From: Yeosuana aromativorans
GTDB lineage: Bacteria > Bacteroidota > Bacteroidia > Flavobacteriales > Flavobacteriaceae
Assembly (NCBI RefSeq): GCF_014646655.1
Contig: NZ_BMNR01000002.1
Coordinates: 1 to 64,000 of the forward strand
Direction: 5' to 3'
Length of the DNA: 64,000 bases
The position numbers and the translations under genes are program-made. This document shows positions 19,504 to 30,378 of this stretch, piece after piece (position 1 is the stretch's first letter; every line of letters begins with the position of its first letter). The notes under the pieces were generated by a model. The model ran no database searches and was not told the DNA's origin. It saw only the letters and a list, made by a program, of their open reading frames with translations.

Positions 19504-20166
19504 ATGAAAAAAAATATTGCAAGTTATTTAGTAGTACTTACAATATGTATTTTATTGTACGCATCGTTTTCATCTGACAAAACGATAGATTCAAGTAAAT
19601 ATTCAACAGCTGGCTTAGTATTGAACTATACAGTAAGCCAAGATGCAGGATCTAACGATAGAGACCTAGCATTATTGAACTCAAACAAAGCATATTCACC
19701 GTATTTAGGGAAATCTTTTGTAGGATTTAAGGAGGCTTTGGCGTTTAAAGAATCAAGAGGAGATTATTTTACCATTAATAGTTTAGGTTATTTGGGTAAA
19801 TATCAATTTGGAAAAGGAACGCTAAGATTATTGGGAATACATGATTTTGAAGAATTTCTAAACAACCCAGAACTTCAGGAAAAAGCTTTTATTGCCAATG
19901 CAGAACGTAACAAGTGGATTTTAAGACGCGATATCAAACGTTTTGTGGGTAAGAAAATAAATGGAATAACCATTACAGAGTCTGGTATTTTAGCAGCTGC
20001 CCATTTGGCTGGTCCAGGTAGTGTGAAACACTATTTAAGGAGTTATGGTGTAGATAATTTTGCTGATGCTTACGGAACAACCATTGAGTACTACATGAAA
20101 AAATTCTCTGGTTATGACACCTCTTTCTTAAAGCCAAATCAGAAAGCCAAGGCAACCTCTGTTTAA
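19504..20166 (+). CDS. Exported lysozyme-like (transglycosylase-fold) protein
   Basis: 220 residues starting at ATG 19504, which begins a signal peptide or anchor (MKKNIASYLVVLTICILLYASF). The mature part contains ALAFKESRGDYFTINSLGYLGKYQFGKGTL, the Glu-plus-YQFG pattern of soluble lytic transglycosylase/lysozyme folds, and LAAAHLAGPGSVKHYL, which resembles the substrate-groove segment of that fold. Probably acts on peptidoglycan; no LysM repeat is visible. It follows the mltG operon but has its own promoter. Confidence 0.8.
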   Translation: MKKNIASYLVVLTICILLYASFSSDKTIDSSKYSTAGLVLNYTVSQDAGSNDRDLALLNSNKAYSPYLGKSFVGFKEALAFKESRGDYFTINSLGYLGKYQFGKGTLRLLGIHDFEEFLNNPELQEKAFIANAERNKWILRRDIKRFVGKKINGITITESGILAAAHLAGPGSVKHYLRSYGVDNFADAYGTTIEYYMKKFSGYDTSFLKPNQKAKATSV

Positions 20167-20174
20167 AACAATAA

Positions 20175-20891
20175 TTATATTTTATGGATTATAAATATTG
20201 TAGGTCTCTTATGTAGGTCTACAATATTTTTTTTCCATTCACTGGCCGTTTTGGTTTTTATAAACTCGGTAGACAATGTAATGTCACATGCCACACATAT
20301 AAGCGTATTTGCTGCTAAGGTGTTGCTTAATTCTTCCAGCATTTTATTGTTTCTATAGGGTGTTTCAATAAAAATTTGGGATTGGTTTTGCTCAAATGAC
20401 AAACGTTCCAAGCGTTTAATCTCATTTTTGCGTTCGTTTTTGTCAATAGGTAAATAGCCATTGAACGTAAAGCTTTGTCCGTTCATTCCAGAACTCATCA
20501 TGGCCATTAAAATAGATGAAGGGCCAACAAGAGGCACTACCTTAATGCCTTTTTGATGAGCTAATCTAACAATATCAGCGCCAGGATCTGCAATACCGGG
20601 GCATCCGGCATCAGATAATAATCCCACATGGGTGCCATTTAAGCAAGGTTCTAGATATTCAGGAAGTATGCTTGTGTGGGTAAATTTGTTTAAAGGGAAA
20701 AGCTGTAATGCGGATTGTGATTTCCCGGAACTTACTTTTTTTATAAATCGTCTGGCTGTCTTTTCGTTTTCTACAATGTAAAAATTTACCTGCTCAATGG
20801 TTTTTTTAACAGATATTGGTAATACTTCCAAAGGCTCGTTGTCTCCTAAAGTAGTTGGTATAAGGTAAAGATTTCCTTTTTCAGAATCCAT
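20175..20891 (-). CDS. Tetrapyrrole-methylase-fold methyltransferase, RsmI-like
   Basis: 238-residue S-adenosylmethionine-dependent methylase. GLLSDAGCPGIADPGADIVRLA and VVPLVGPSSILMAMMSSGMNGQSF are the motifs of RsmI, which 2'-O-methylates C1402 of 16S rRNA. It is about 40 residues shorter than E. coli RsmI and diverges near the N-terminus; many flavobacteria carry both a standard RsmI and this paralogue, so I leave the symbol blank. Third gene of the dnaA unit. A plus-strand terminator lies inside its last 60 bases. Confidence 0.85.
   Translation of the reverse strand: MDSEKGNLYLIPTTLGDNEPLEVLPISVKKTIEQVNFYIVENEKTARRFIKKVSSGKSQSALQLFPLNKFTHTSILPEYLEPCLNGTHVGLLSDAGCPGIADPGADIVRLAHQKGIKVVPLVGPSSILMAMMSSGMNGQSFTFNGYLPIDKNERKNEIKRLERLSFEQNQSQIFIETPYRNNKMLEELSNTLAANTLICVACDITLSTEFIKTKTASEWKKNIVDLHKRPTIFIIHKI
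20193..20234 (+). terminator. Terminator of the lysozyme-like gene, inside the convergent gene
   Basis: AAATATTGTAG (20193-20203) pairs with CTACAATATTT (20219-20229), followed by TTTTTT. It terminates the plus-strand gene ending at 20166 but is embedded in the coding end of the minus-strand methylase. Confidence 0.75.
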
Positions 20892-20952
20892 AAACGCTAT
20901 TTCTGTTGAAAATTAAGAATTAAAAATACTAAATTTTTAGCAGTAAAAAATG

Positions 20953-21405
20953 CTAAGACAATTTATCAGCAATAATGGAACAAGCTTCATCAAGCATTTT
21001 AAAAACGTTTTCAAAACCATGTTCGCCACCGTAATAGGGATCTGGGACATCATAGTTTTGGTTTGGATATACTTCGTTTAAAATCAACGCTACCTTTTCT
21101 TTGTCTTCTTCAGATCTTGCCAATGATATAACATGCTTGTAATTGGATTCATCCATAACATAAATGAAATCAAAATCATCAAAATCCTTTGAGCAAAATT
21201 GTCTGCCTTTTAGGCTTGAAATATCTATACCGTACTTTTTGGCCACTGCTACAGACCGCCTGTCAGGAGAGCTTCCAACATGGTAGTTGGCTGTCCCGGC
21301 AGAGTCAATTATGAAATGTTCTTTTGGTAGTTTGGATTTTAAAATGCCTTCTGCCAAAGGAGAACGGCAAATATTCCCCAGGCAAACCATTAAAATTTTA
21401 GTCAT
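20953..21405 (-). CDS. Low-molecular-weight protein tyrosine phosphatase
   Basis: 150 residues with the P-loop CLGNICRSP (Cys8 nucleophile, Arg14) and the general-acid aspartate in DVPDPYYGG near 120, the two hallmarks of the LMW-PTPase family. Cytoplasmic; in bacteria such enzymes often dephosphorylate BY-kinases or arginine-phosphorylated proteins, but no kinase is adjacent. Lies 11 bases after dnaA on the same strand. Confidence 0.93.
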   Translation of the reverse strand: MTKILMVCLGNICRSPLAEGILKSKLPKEHFIIDSAGTANYHVGSSPDRRSVAVAKKYGIDISSLKGRQFCSKDFDDFDFIYVMDESNYKHVISLARSEEDKEKVALILNEVYPNQNYDVPDPYYGGEHGFENVFKMLDEACSIIADKLS

Positions 21406-21416
21406 TTGGTATTGGT

Positions 21417-22844
21417 TTATACAGATAGCTTTTTACTGATATCCTCAACATATTTTCTGAATTGTTTATCAGTTGAAGATAAGTTGTCTACAGTTTTGCA
21501 GGCATGAAGTACAGTGGCATGATCTCTTTTGCCAATTTGAGAACCAATGCTTGCCAATGATGCTTTTGTGAATTTTTTTGCAAAAAACATGGCTAGTTGC
21601 CTGGCTTGAACAATATGGCGCTTTCTGGTTTTAGACTGGAGGGTATCAATATCCATTTGGAAATAATCCGACACCACTTTTTGTATATAATCTATAGAAA
21701 CTTCCCGCTTGGTATTTTTTACAAATTTTTCAACAATTTGTCTGGCAAGATCAATAGTTATCTCTTTTTTATTGAATGAGGACTGTGCGATTAAAGAAAT
21801 AATGGCGCCTTCTAATTCACGTACATTTGTTTTGATATTTTTCGCAACAAATTCAATGATATCATCGGGCATTTCAACACCATCACGATACAATTTGTTT
21901 TTTAAGATAGAGACTCTGGTTTCAAAATCTGGATTTTGCAGTTCAGCTGAAAGTCCCCATTTAAAACGGGATAACAAGCGTTGCTCGATATCCTGCATAT
22001 CCACAGGTGCTTTGTCACTGGTTAGGATAACCTGTTTGCCATTTTGATGTAAATGGTTGAAAATATGGAAAAATACGTCTTGGGTTCCAGATTTTCCAGA
22101 TAAAAACTGAACATCATCAATAATAAGAACGTCGATAATTTGATAGAAATGAATAAAGTCGTTTCTATTATTTTTCTTAACGGAGTCTATATATTGCTGT
22201 GTAAACTTTTCAGCAGAAATGTATAAAACGGTTTTCTCAGGATATTTATCTTTGATGTCAACACCAATAGCGTGAGCCAAATGGGTTTTTCCTAGACCAA
22301 CACCTCCAAAAATCAATAACGGATTGAATGATGTTCCTCCAGGTTTGTTTGCTACAGCAAGTCCTGCGCTACGAGCTAAACGATTTGAATCGCCCTCAAG
22401 GAAATTTTCAAAACTATAGTTTGGGTTTAGCTGAGATTCAATTTTTACGTTTCTAATACCTGGAATTACAAATGGATTACGTAATTCTGGATTTTTATTG
22501 TTTAAAGGAATATCAACATCTTGCGCTTTAACAGATGATCTGTTAGAACTTGGAATCCTTTCAGTAAAGGGTTGTTTGTTGCCATAGGTATTTTCCATTT
22601 TTATAATGTATACCAGTTTGGCGTTTTCTCCTAATTCTTTTGTAAGTGATACTTTAAGTATTTTTACGTAATGTTCTTCAAGCCATTCGTAGAAGAATTT
22701 GCTGGGTACTTGAATGCTAAGAGCGCTATCAGCAAGTTTAACTGCTTTGATGGGTTCAAACCAAGTTTTATAGGCTTGCGGTTGAATATTATCTTTTATA
22801 AATTCAAGACAATTATTCCATACCGATTCCGCAGTTATACTCAT
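21417..22844 (-). CDS. dnaA: Chromosomal replication initiator protein DnaA
   Basis: ATP-dependent initiator that binds DnaA boxes at oriC and opens the duplex. 475 residues: N-terminal domain (1-90), linker with low complexity, AAA+ domain with Walker A GGVGLGKTH and Walker B VLIIDDVQFL, and C-terminal helix-turn-helix signature GKRDHATVLHACKTV. Normal length. It leads a unit with the phosphatase and the RsmI-like gene. I see no clear cluster of DnaA boxes in the 183 bases upstream, so oriC is not evident here. Confidence 0.97.
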   Translation of the reverse strand: MSITAESVWNNCLEFIKDNIQPQAYKTWFEPIKAVKLADSALSIQVPSKFFYEWLEEHYVKILKVSLTKELGENAKLVYIIKMENTYGNKQPFTERIPSSNRSSVKAQDVDIPLNNKNPELRNPFVIPGIRNVKIESQLNPNYSFENFLEGDSNRLARSAGLAVANKPGGTSFNPLLIFGGVGLGKTHLAHAIGVDIKDKYPEKTVLYISAEKFTQQYIDSVKKNNRNDFIHFYQIIDVLIIDDVQFLSGKSGTQDVFFHIFNHLHQNGKQVILTSDKAPVDMQDIEQRLLSRFKWGLSAELQNPDFETRVSILKNKLYRDGVEMPDDIIEFVAKNIKTNVRELEGAIISLIAQSSFNKKEITIDLARQIVEKFVKNTKREVSIDYIQKVVSDYFQMDIDTLQSKTRKRHIVQARQLAMFFAKKFTKASLASIGSQIGKRDHATVLHACKTVDNLSSTDKQFRKYVEDISKKLSV

Positions 22845-23027
22845 TAATTTAAATTTATGGTTTGTTAGTTAGTTGAATAACAGAGAAGCTAATTCTCATC
22901 CCCCTTTTGCTTGACAAATATGTGAACAAAATTCTTAAAAAAAAAATCATTTCCTATTGAATTTTAAGAAAAATTTTCGCATGTTTAATCCGTAGCCGAA
23001 TCTACGAAAAAATATTTAAATAGGTCT

Positions 23028-23426
23028 ATGAAATTCGATGAAATTCAAATAAGAGTGAGGTATGGTGAAACTGACCAGATGGGCGTAGTGCATCACGGGA
23101 ATTATGCTCTATATCTAGAAATGGGTAGAATTGAGTGGTTGCGAAAAATGGGAGTGTCCTATAAAAAAATGGAAGAAGAGGGCATTATGCTTCCTGTGAT
23201 TTCCATGACGCTAAACTTTAAAAAGCCAGCCCATTATGATGATGTAATTAATGTAAAAACTCAACTAAAAAATAGGCCTTCTGCTAAGATAGAATTTGAC
23301 TATGAAATCACGGATGAAATGGGTCAAATTATTACAACCGCAACTGTTGTTTTAGCCTTTATTGATATGAAAACCAATAGGCCTATGAGAGCACCAAAGT
23401 ATATTTTGGATGTGATTGATGCTTAA
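23028..23426 (+). CDS. Acyl-CoA thioesterase, YbgC-like hotdog fold
   Basis: 132 residues of the 4-hydroxybenzoyl-CoA thioesterase family. Catalytic Asp lies in GETDQMGVVHHGNYALYLEMGR, the standard motif; YDDVINVKTQL follows. Hydrolyses acyl-CoA thioesters; members are often linked to phospholipid metabolism or the Tol-Pal system, but no tol gene is near. Transcribed divergently from dnaA and convergent with YigZ, stop to stop one base apart. Confidence 0.9.
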   Translation: MKFDEIQIRVRYGETDQMGVVHHGNYALYLEMGRIEWLRKMGVSYKKMEEEGIMLPVISMTLNFKKPAHYDDVINVKTQLKNRPSAKIEFDYEITDEMGQIITTATVVLAFIDMKTNRPMRAPKYILDVIDA

Positions 23427-23427
23427 T

Positions 23428-24036
23428 TTATATTGATTCTATATTAATTTCAAATACATTATTAAAGATTTCAAAAACCATATTGGCCTCTTTTTTTCTA
23501 ACGGAAATTATTATTTCACAATCCAATTCCATTTTTTGGTCAATAATGTTTAAGTTTTTTTCCTTAATAATACGCATGACCTTGTTCATATTTTTGTAAT
23601 CAAATGAGATGCGGTATTTATTATTGATGGTTTTTTCTATAATGGTTGTGTGCTCTAAAGCCAATTGAGCGGCCGTTTTATAGGCGTTAATTAATCCACC
23701 AACGCCCAACTTTACACCTCCAAAATAGCGTACCACAACAATTAAAATATTGGTAACCTCGAAGGATTGTATTTGCCCGTAAATGGGCATGCCTGCCGAG
23801 TTATTGGGTTCGCCATCATCATTGGCCCTAAATTGCATGTCTTCAGTCCCTAATTGGTAGGCATAACACCAGTGCCGAGCGGCATGATGCGTTTTTTTTA
23901 GTTCTGCTAAATGGGTTTTAACATCGTCTTCGTTTGAAACCGGAAAGGCATAGCCAAAAAATCTACTGTTTTTGTCTTTGAACAGGACTTCCTCGGAAGG
24001 TTTATCAATGGTTTTATATGTGTCCTTTTCAATCAA
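23428..24036 (-). CDS. YigZ/IMPACT family protein
   Basis: 202 residues. The conserved N-terminal Impact domain is clear: HHAARHWCYAYQLG, NDDGEPNNSAGMPI and VVRYFGGVKLGVGGLI. The C-terminal half is the DUF1949 ferredoxin-like domain. Role unclear in bacteria; the eukaryotic homologue inhibits GCN2 activation. Last gene of the ribD-HAD-yigZ unit, five bases after the HAD gene. Confidence 0.92.
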   Translation of the reverse strand: MIEKDTYKTIDKPSEEVLFKDKNSRFFGYAFPVSNEDDVKTHLAELKKTHHAARHWCYAYQLGTEDMQFRANDDGEPNNSAGMPIYGQIQSFEVTNILIVVVRYFGGVKLGVGGLINAYKTAAQLALEHTTIIEKTINNKYRISFDYKNMNKVMRIIKEKNLNIIDQKMELDCEIIISVRKKEANMVFEIFNNVFEINIESI

Positions 24037-24041
24037 TAGGT

Positions 24042-24653
24042 TTAAAATAAGTCCTTTTTTGTATTAAAAAGTGTCGTAACATCTTCATTTTCAGGATTTA
24101 TGTTCCATACTTGATAACCTGACTTTTTCGCCGCATTGGTGTTATCTGAGTTGTCATCAATAAATAGTGTGTTTTCTGGTTGTATGTTGTTTTCATTCAA
24201 AACAAACTTAAAAACATCGTCATTTGGTTTTCTTAATTTGATTTCATGGGACAGATAAAATTCATGAAAGCAATTTTTAAAATCTTCATAAAAAGCTATG
24301 TGTTTCTTTACCCAATCTATATGGAGCTCATTGGTATTGCTCAACAAGAAGAGTTTGTATTGAGACGATTTTTTAAGATTTTTCAAAAAATCCAGACGGT
24401 GCGGAGGAAAATCCTTCAGCATAAAATTCCAGGTATCAATAATGTTTTCCTTTGAAAGATGATTGAAATTATCAGCATAAAAATCAATAAATTCATTGGT
24501 TGCAATCAACCCCTGTTCATATAGGCTGTTAACGGCAATCATGTCTTCAGGAAACTCCTTAAGTTTTAAGACATTGAGAGTGTTTTGTATAGCGCCATCA
24601 ATATCAATATTTAGAAATACGTTTCCAAAATCAAAAACCAAATTTTTAATCAT
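24042..24653 (-). CDS. HAD-superfamily hydrolase
   Basis: 203 residues. Motif I is VFDFGNVFLNID (nucleophile Asp9), motif II LFLLSNTNE, and motif IV LFIDDNSDN; the helical cap inserted after motif I makes it subfamily IA, like YihX (alpha-glucose-1-phosphatase) or haloacid dehalogenases. Substrate unknown. It overlaps the end of ribD by eight bases, and riboflavin synthesis lacks an assigned phosphatase in many bacteria; a role in dephosphorylating the RibD product is an attractive guess from position only. Confidence 0.87.
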   Translation of the reverse strand: MIKNLVFDFGNVFLNIDIDGAIQNTLNVLKLKEFPEDMIAVNSLYEQGLIATNEFIDFYADNFNHLSKENIIDTWNFMLKDFPPHRLDFLKNLKKSSQYKLFLLSNTNELHIDWVKKHIAFYEDFKNCFHEFYLSHEIKLRKPNDDVFKFVLNENNIQPENTLFIDDNSDNTNAAKKSGYQVWNINPENEDVTTLFNTKKDLF

Positions 24654-25644
24654 TGTAGTATATTTTTAAAACATCCTCATTAATACAGATTTCATGATCC
24701 AATCGTCCTGAAAAACTTGGTGCATTCACGCCTTGTTTAAACAGCTTATTTCCTGTAAAAACCCTAGCTTCGTCCCATAGATTTTCATCAATAAAATCTT
24801 GAAGTGTTTTGGCGCCACCTTCAATAATAACCGATGTTATTTCATTCTTAAACAAAATAGCACAAATTTGAGAAGCGCGTTGTTTTGTAAAGTCTATATC
24901 GTTTTTAGTTATTGTTTCAGCTTCAGAATTGTATATATCGTAGGATTTTGATATATTTTGGTCTCTATCAATTACAATTCTGACAGGGTTTTCTCCACTC
25001 CAATCCCTTACTGTTAAGCTGGGATTGTCCTGTAAAACCGTATTGGCTCCCACCAAAATAGCTTGCTCCTCGGCACGCCATTTGTGTACTAATTGCCTTG
25101 AGTATTCATTGGTTATCCAAACCGGTTTTTGTTCGTTTTTGGCTATTGGAGCTATAAATCCATCCTTGGTTTCTGCCCATTTTAAAATAATGTAGGGTCG
25201 TTTTTTGTTGTGAAACGTAAAAAACCGTTTATGGTGTGTTTTGCAGGCTTCCTCTAAAACCCCAACAGTAACATGGCACCCAGCATTGATAAGTTTTTCA
25301 ATACCTTTGCCGGCAACTAATTTATTGTCATCAATACAACCAATAACAACTTTTGGTATTTTATTGGCAATAATTAAATCACTACACGGTGGTGTTTTTC
25401 CATAATGGCTGCAAGGTTCAAGTGTAACATACAATGTTGCTTGTTTTAAAAGCGATTTGTTTTTAACAGACTGAATGGCATTGACTTCGGCATGGTTGCC
25501 GCCATATTTACTGGTAAATCCTTCTCCTATAATACTATTATTATGAACAATAACACATCCTACCATAGGGTTGGGGCGTGTGGTTCCCAATCCATTTTTG
25601 GCAATTTGTATACATCTGTTTATGTATTTTTCATGTATATTCAC
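24646..25644 (-). CDS. ribD: Bifunctional riboflavin deaminase/reductase
   Basis: Deaminates and then reduces the pyrimidine intermediate of riboflavin synthesis. 332 residues: the N-terminal cytidine-deaminase-like domain has zinc motif HAEVNAI and PCSHYGKTPPC, with PNPMVGCVIV near the start; the C-terminal reductase domain starts near 150 (RPYIILKWAETKDGFI) with SVIIEGGAKTLQDFI. Other rib genes are not in the window. No FMN riboswitch is visible upstream; the divergent acetyltransferase gene begins only 22 bases away. Confidence 0.96.
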   Translation of the reverse strand: MNIHEKYINRCIQIAKNGLGTTRPNPMVGCVIVHNNSIIGEGFTSKYGGNHAEVNAIQSVKNKSLLKQATLYVTLEPCSHYGKTPPCSDLIIANKIPKVVIGCIDDNKLVAGKGIEKLINAGCHVTVGVLEEACKTHHKRFFTFHNKKRPYIILKWAETKDGFIAPIAKNEQKPVWITNEYSRQLVHKWRAEEQAILVGANTVLQDNPSLTVRDWSGENPVRIVIDRDQNISKSYDIYNSEAETITKNDIDFTKQRASQICAILFKNEITSVIIEGGAKTLQDFIDENLWDEARVFTGNKLFKQGVNAPSFSGRLDHEICINEDVLKIYYND

Positions 25645-25666
25645 AGCACAAAAATAAGATTAAAAA

Positions 25667-26154
25667 ATGGGGATAAACAATATCGCTGTAAGAGAAATTC
25701 AACCTCAAGACAATGCTCAGATAGAACAAGTAATAAGAGCCTGCTTTCATGAATTTAAAATCCCATTAAAAGGCACGGCCTATGAAGATGAGGAAACACC
25801 CCGCATGTATGAGTCCTATCAAAATAACAATGAGGTTTATTATGTGATTGATGTTAATGGGGAAGTGCTAGGTGGCGGAGGCGTTAAACCGCTTAAGGAT
25901 TTTGAAGGGGATGTGTGTGAAATCCAGAAAATGTATTTTTCGCCTAAAATCAGAGGAAAAGGGTACGGCAAACTACTATTTGAAAAATGCATTGAAACCG
26001 CAAAGGGTTTGGGTTACAAGCAATGTTACTTAGAATCGGCTTCACAGCTTAAAGCGGCCATTCATATTTACGAATCCTTTGGTTTTAAGCATTTAGATGG
26101 CGCATTAGGTAATACGGGTCATTTTTCATGTGGAGTTTGGATGATTAAAGATTT

Positions 26155-26158
<4 letters not shown>
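25667..26158 (+). CDS. GNAT family acetyltransferase
   Basis: 163 residues with the acetyl-CoA loop KIRGKGYGKLLFEKC (about 96-110) preceded by EIQKMYFSPK, and motif B AIHIYESFGF. Substrate unknown. It starts 22 bases from the divergent ribD start and overlaps prmC by four bases, forming a GNAT-prmC-ligA operon. Confidence 0.88.
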
Positions 26159-29018
<2,860 letters not shown>

Positions 29019-29026
29019 AAAAATAT

Positions 29027-29078
29027 ATCGACAAAAAGCAATTATTTATCGTTTAATTACATTTTTTTATTATATTTG
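29027..29078 (+). promoter_or_regulatory. Promoter with two ATCG words, first of a matching pair
   Basis: ATCGA at 29027, a second ATCG at 29048 (21 bases on), and a -7 box TATATTTG at 29071-29078 (23 bases after the second ATCG). The identical geometry and much of the sequence recur at 30302-30353, upstream of a paralogous gene. Confidence 0.6.
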
Positions 29079-29096
29079 TCCAATAACTATTAATTC

Positions 29097-29807
29097 ATGT
29101 TCATGAATAAGTCGAAAGTATTGGTAGGAATCATCTTATTGGTTTATTTGGCATTTATTGTCTCTCAGTTTAGTAACCATCATTATTTGGCTACAGTTTT
29201 TGATGCGCTTATTCTTCCGCTTATTACTATTACTTATTTTATAGGTGATCATAAAAAACAAGTACTTTTCATTGTTTTTTTATTGGCGTATTCTATTTCA
29301 GATCTTATGGTTTTGATTGTTGACCATATTCCCTATGAATTGTATTATTATATAGGAAATGGACTTTACATTCTAGCCTATTTAACACTGTTGGTTAAAG
29401 TATTAAAATCACTTTCTTTTTTGGAAATCATCAAAAACTTTAAGTTGCATTTAATTGTCTTGATAGGTTTAAATGTTTATATAGCCTATGTGTTGCAAGT
29501 CATTGTAAATCCTTATGTTTCCATGACAAATGAATATTTTGTGGAAATAATTTATAATGTTAGCATGTTGCTGTTATTGTCAGCATCATTATTAGCTTAT
29601 TTCTATAAAGATAACAAGAAGTCCTTGTTTATGTTTTTAGGGTCTTTATCAATAGTTTTTTCTGAAGTTATTGGCGTTGCTTACATGTATGTGGCACAAC
29701 AAAACCTGCTTAATTTCATTTCAACAACATTAACCATATTGGCATTTTATTTCTTTTGTAAGCAAACTAAATTGAGTAATGAGGAAGTCAATCAATTTGT
29801 TGGCTGA
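29097..29807 (+). CDS. Multi-spanning membrane protein, possibly YhhN/lysoplasmalogenase-like
   Basis: 236 residues, almost entirely hydrophobic, with about eight membrane spans and short loops. The layout and length resemble the YhhN (TMEM86, lysoplasmalogenase-like) family, and the segment ISDLMVLIVDHIPYELYYYIGNGLYILAYL could correspond to that family's conserved acidic residues, but the match is weak and I call it only possible. It is paralogous to the gene at 30379-31128, with which it shares promoter architecture. ATG 29097 and ATG 29103 are both usable. Confidence 0.7.
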   Translation: MFMNKSKVLVGIILLVYLAFIVSQFSNHHYLATVFDALILPLITITYFIGDHKKQVLFIVFLLAYSISDLMVLIVDHIPYELYYYIGNGLYILAYLTLLVKVLKSLSFLEIIKNFKLHLIVLIGLNVYIAYVLQVIVNPYVSMTNEYFVEIIYNVSMLLLLSASLLAYFYKDNKKSLFMFLGSLSIVFSEVIGVAYMYVAQQNLLNFISTTLTILAFYFFCKQTKLSNEEVNQFVG

Positions 29808-29811
29808 CTGC

Positions 29812-30201
29812 CTAAGAATTAAAAACACGTCTAAAAAACGGAATGCTTTTTCTGTGCAAGTAAAGTATAATTGCAGATAGTATAAATGTTACCCATGCGG
29901 TAATAAATAAAGTGCCCCCATCATGATTTACTTCAATTCCAATAAGGGTGAGGTGCATAAAGATGGCGCCTCCAATAATGCCTAAAGTTAATAACGCACC
30001 GGCCCAAATTGTTTTTGGAATGAGCAACAAGATACTTGCAATAAGTTCCAATATCCCTATTCCTATTCGTCCAACAGGCTCCAGTCCTGCCTTTGTAAAA
30101 ATGTATACGCTGTCTGGATGTCCAGTAAATTTAAACCGTAGCGTTTGAAGCAATATGAAAGCTACTACTATTCTTAAAACCAAAGGAAAATGTTTTTTCA
30201 T
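29812..30201 (-). CDS. DoxX-family membrane protein
   Basis: 129 residues from ATG 30201 (an upstream ATG at 30252 would add 17 polar residues that do not fit the family). Four membrane spans; RIVVAFILLQTLRFKFTGHPDSV and GRIGIGILELIASILLL follow the DoxX/DoxD pattern. Function of such stand-alone DoxX proteins is uncertain. It converges with the preceding membrane protein (stops five bases apart) and diverges from the following one. Confidence 0.85.
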   Translation of the reverse strand: MKKHFPLVLRIVVAFILLQTLRFKFTGHPDSVYIFTKAGLEPVGRIGIGILELIASILLLIPKTIWAGALLTLGIIGGAIFMHLTLIGIEVNHDGGTLFITAWVTFILSAIILYLHRKSIPFFRRVFNS

Positions 30202-30301
30202 AATATTTGTGTTTAGTTTGTCGCTATTTGGTCGAATAAAGCCAATTAACATTTCTTAACTCTATTTCAAATTTTTTAAAAAATGTAATCGAATGCATTT
30301 C

Positions 30302-30353
30302 ATCGATAAAAACAATAAGTATATCGAGTAAAACATTTTTTTTATTAAATTTG
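30302..30353 (+). promoter_or_regulatory. Promoter with two ATCG words, second of the pair
   Basis: ATCGA at 30302, ATCG at 30323 (21 bases on) and TAAATTTG at 30346-30353 (23 bases further). Intervals are exactly those of 29027-29078, and the stretch before the -7 box is ACA-T(7-8)-AT in both. A further ATCGA lies at 30288. Confidence 0.6.
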
Positions 30354-30378
30354 ATCAACCTACTTATGAATATGTGTC

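Noticed and set aside
22991-23006. Short hairpin CGTAG/CTACG before the thioesterase gene
   Set aside because: Five base pairs without a T tract; too weak to call a terminator or regulatory element.
22845-23027. Possible oriC next to dnaA
   Set aside because: Only one weak DnaA-box-like word (TGTGAACAA) is visible; no cluster and no AT-rich unwinding repeats distinguishable from the background.
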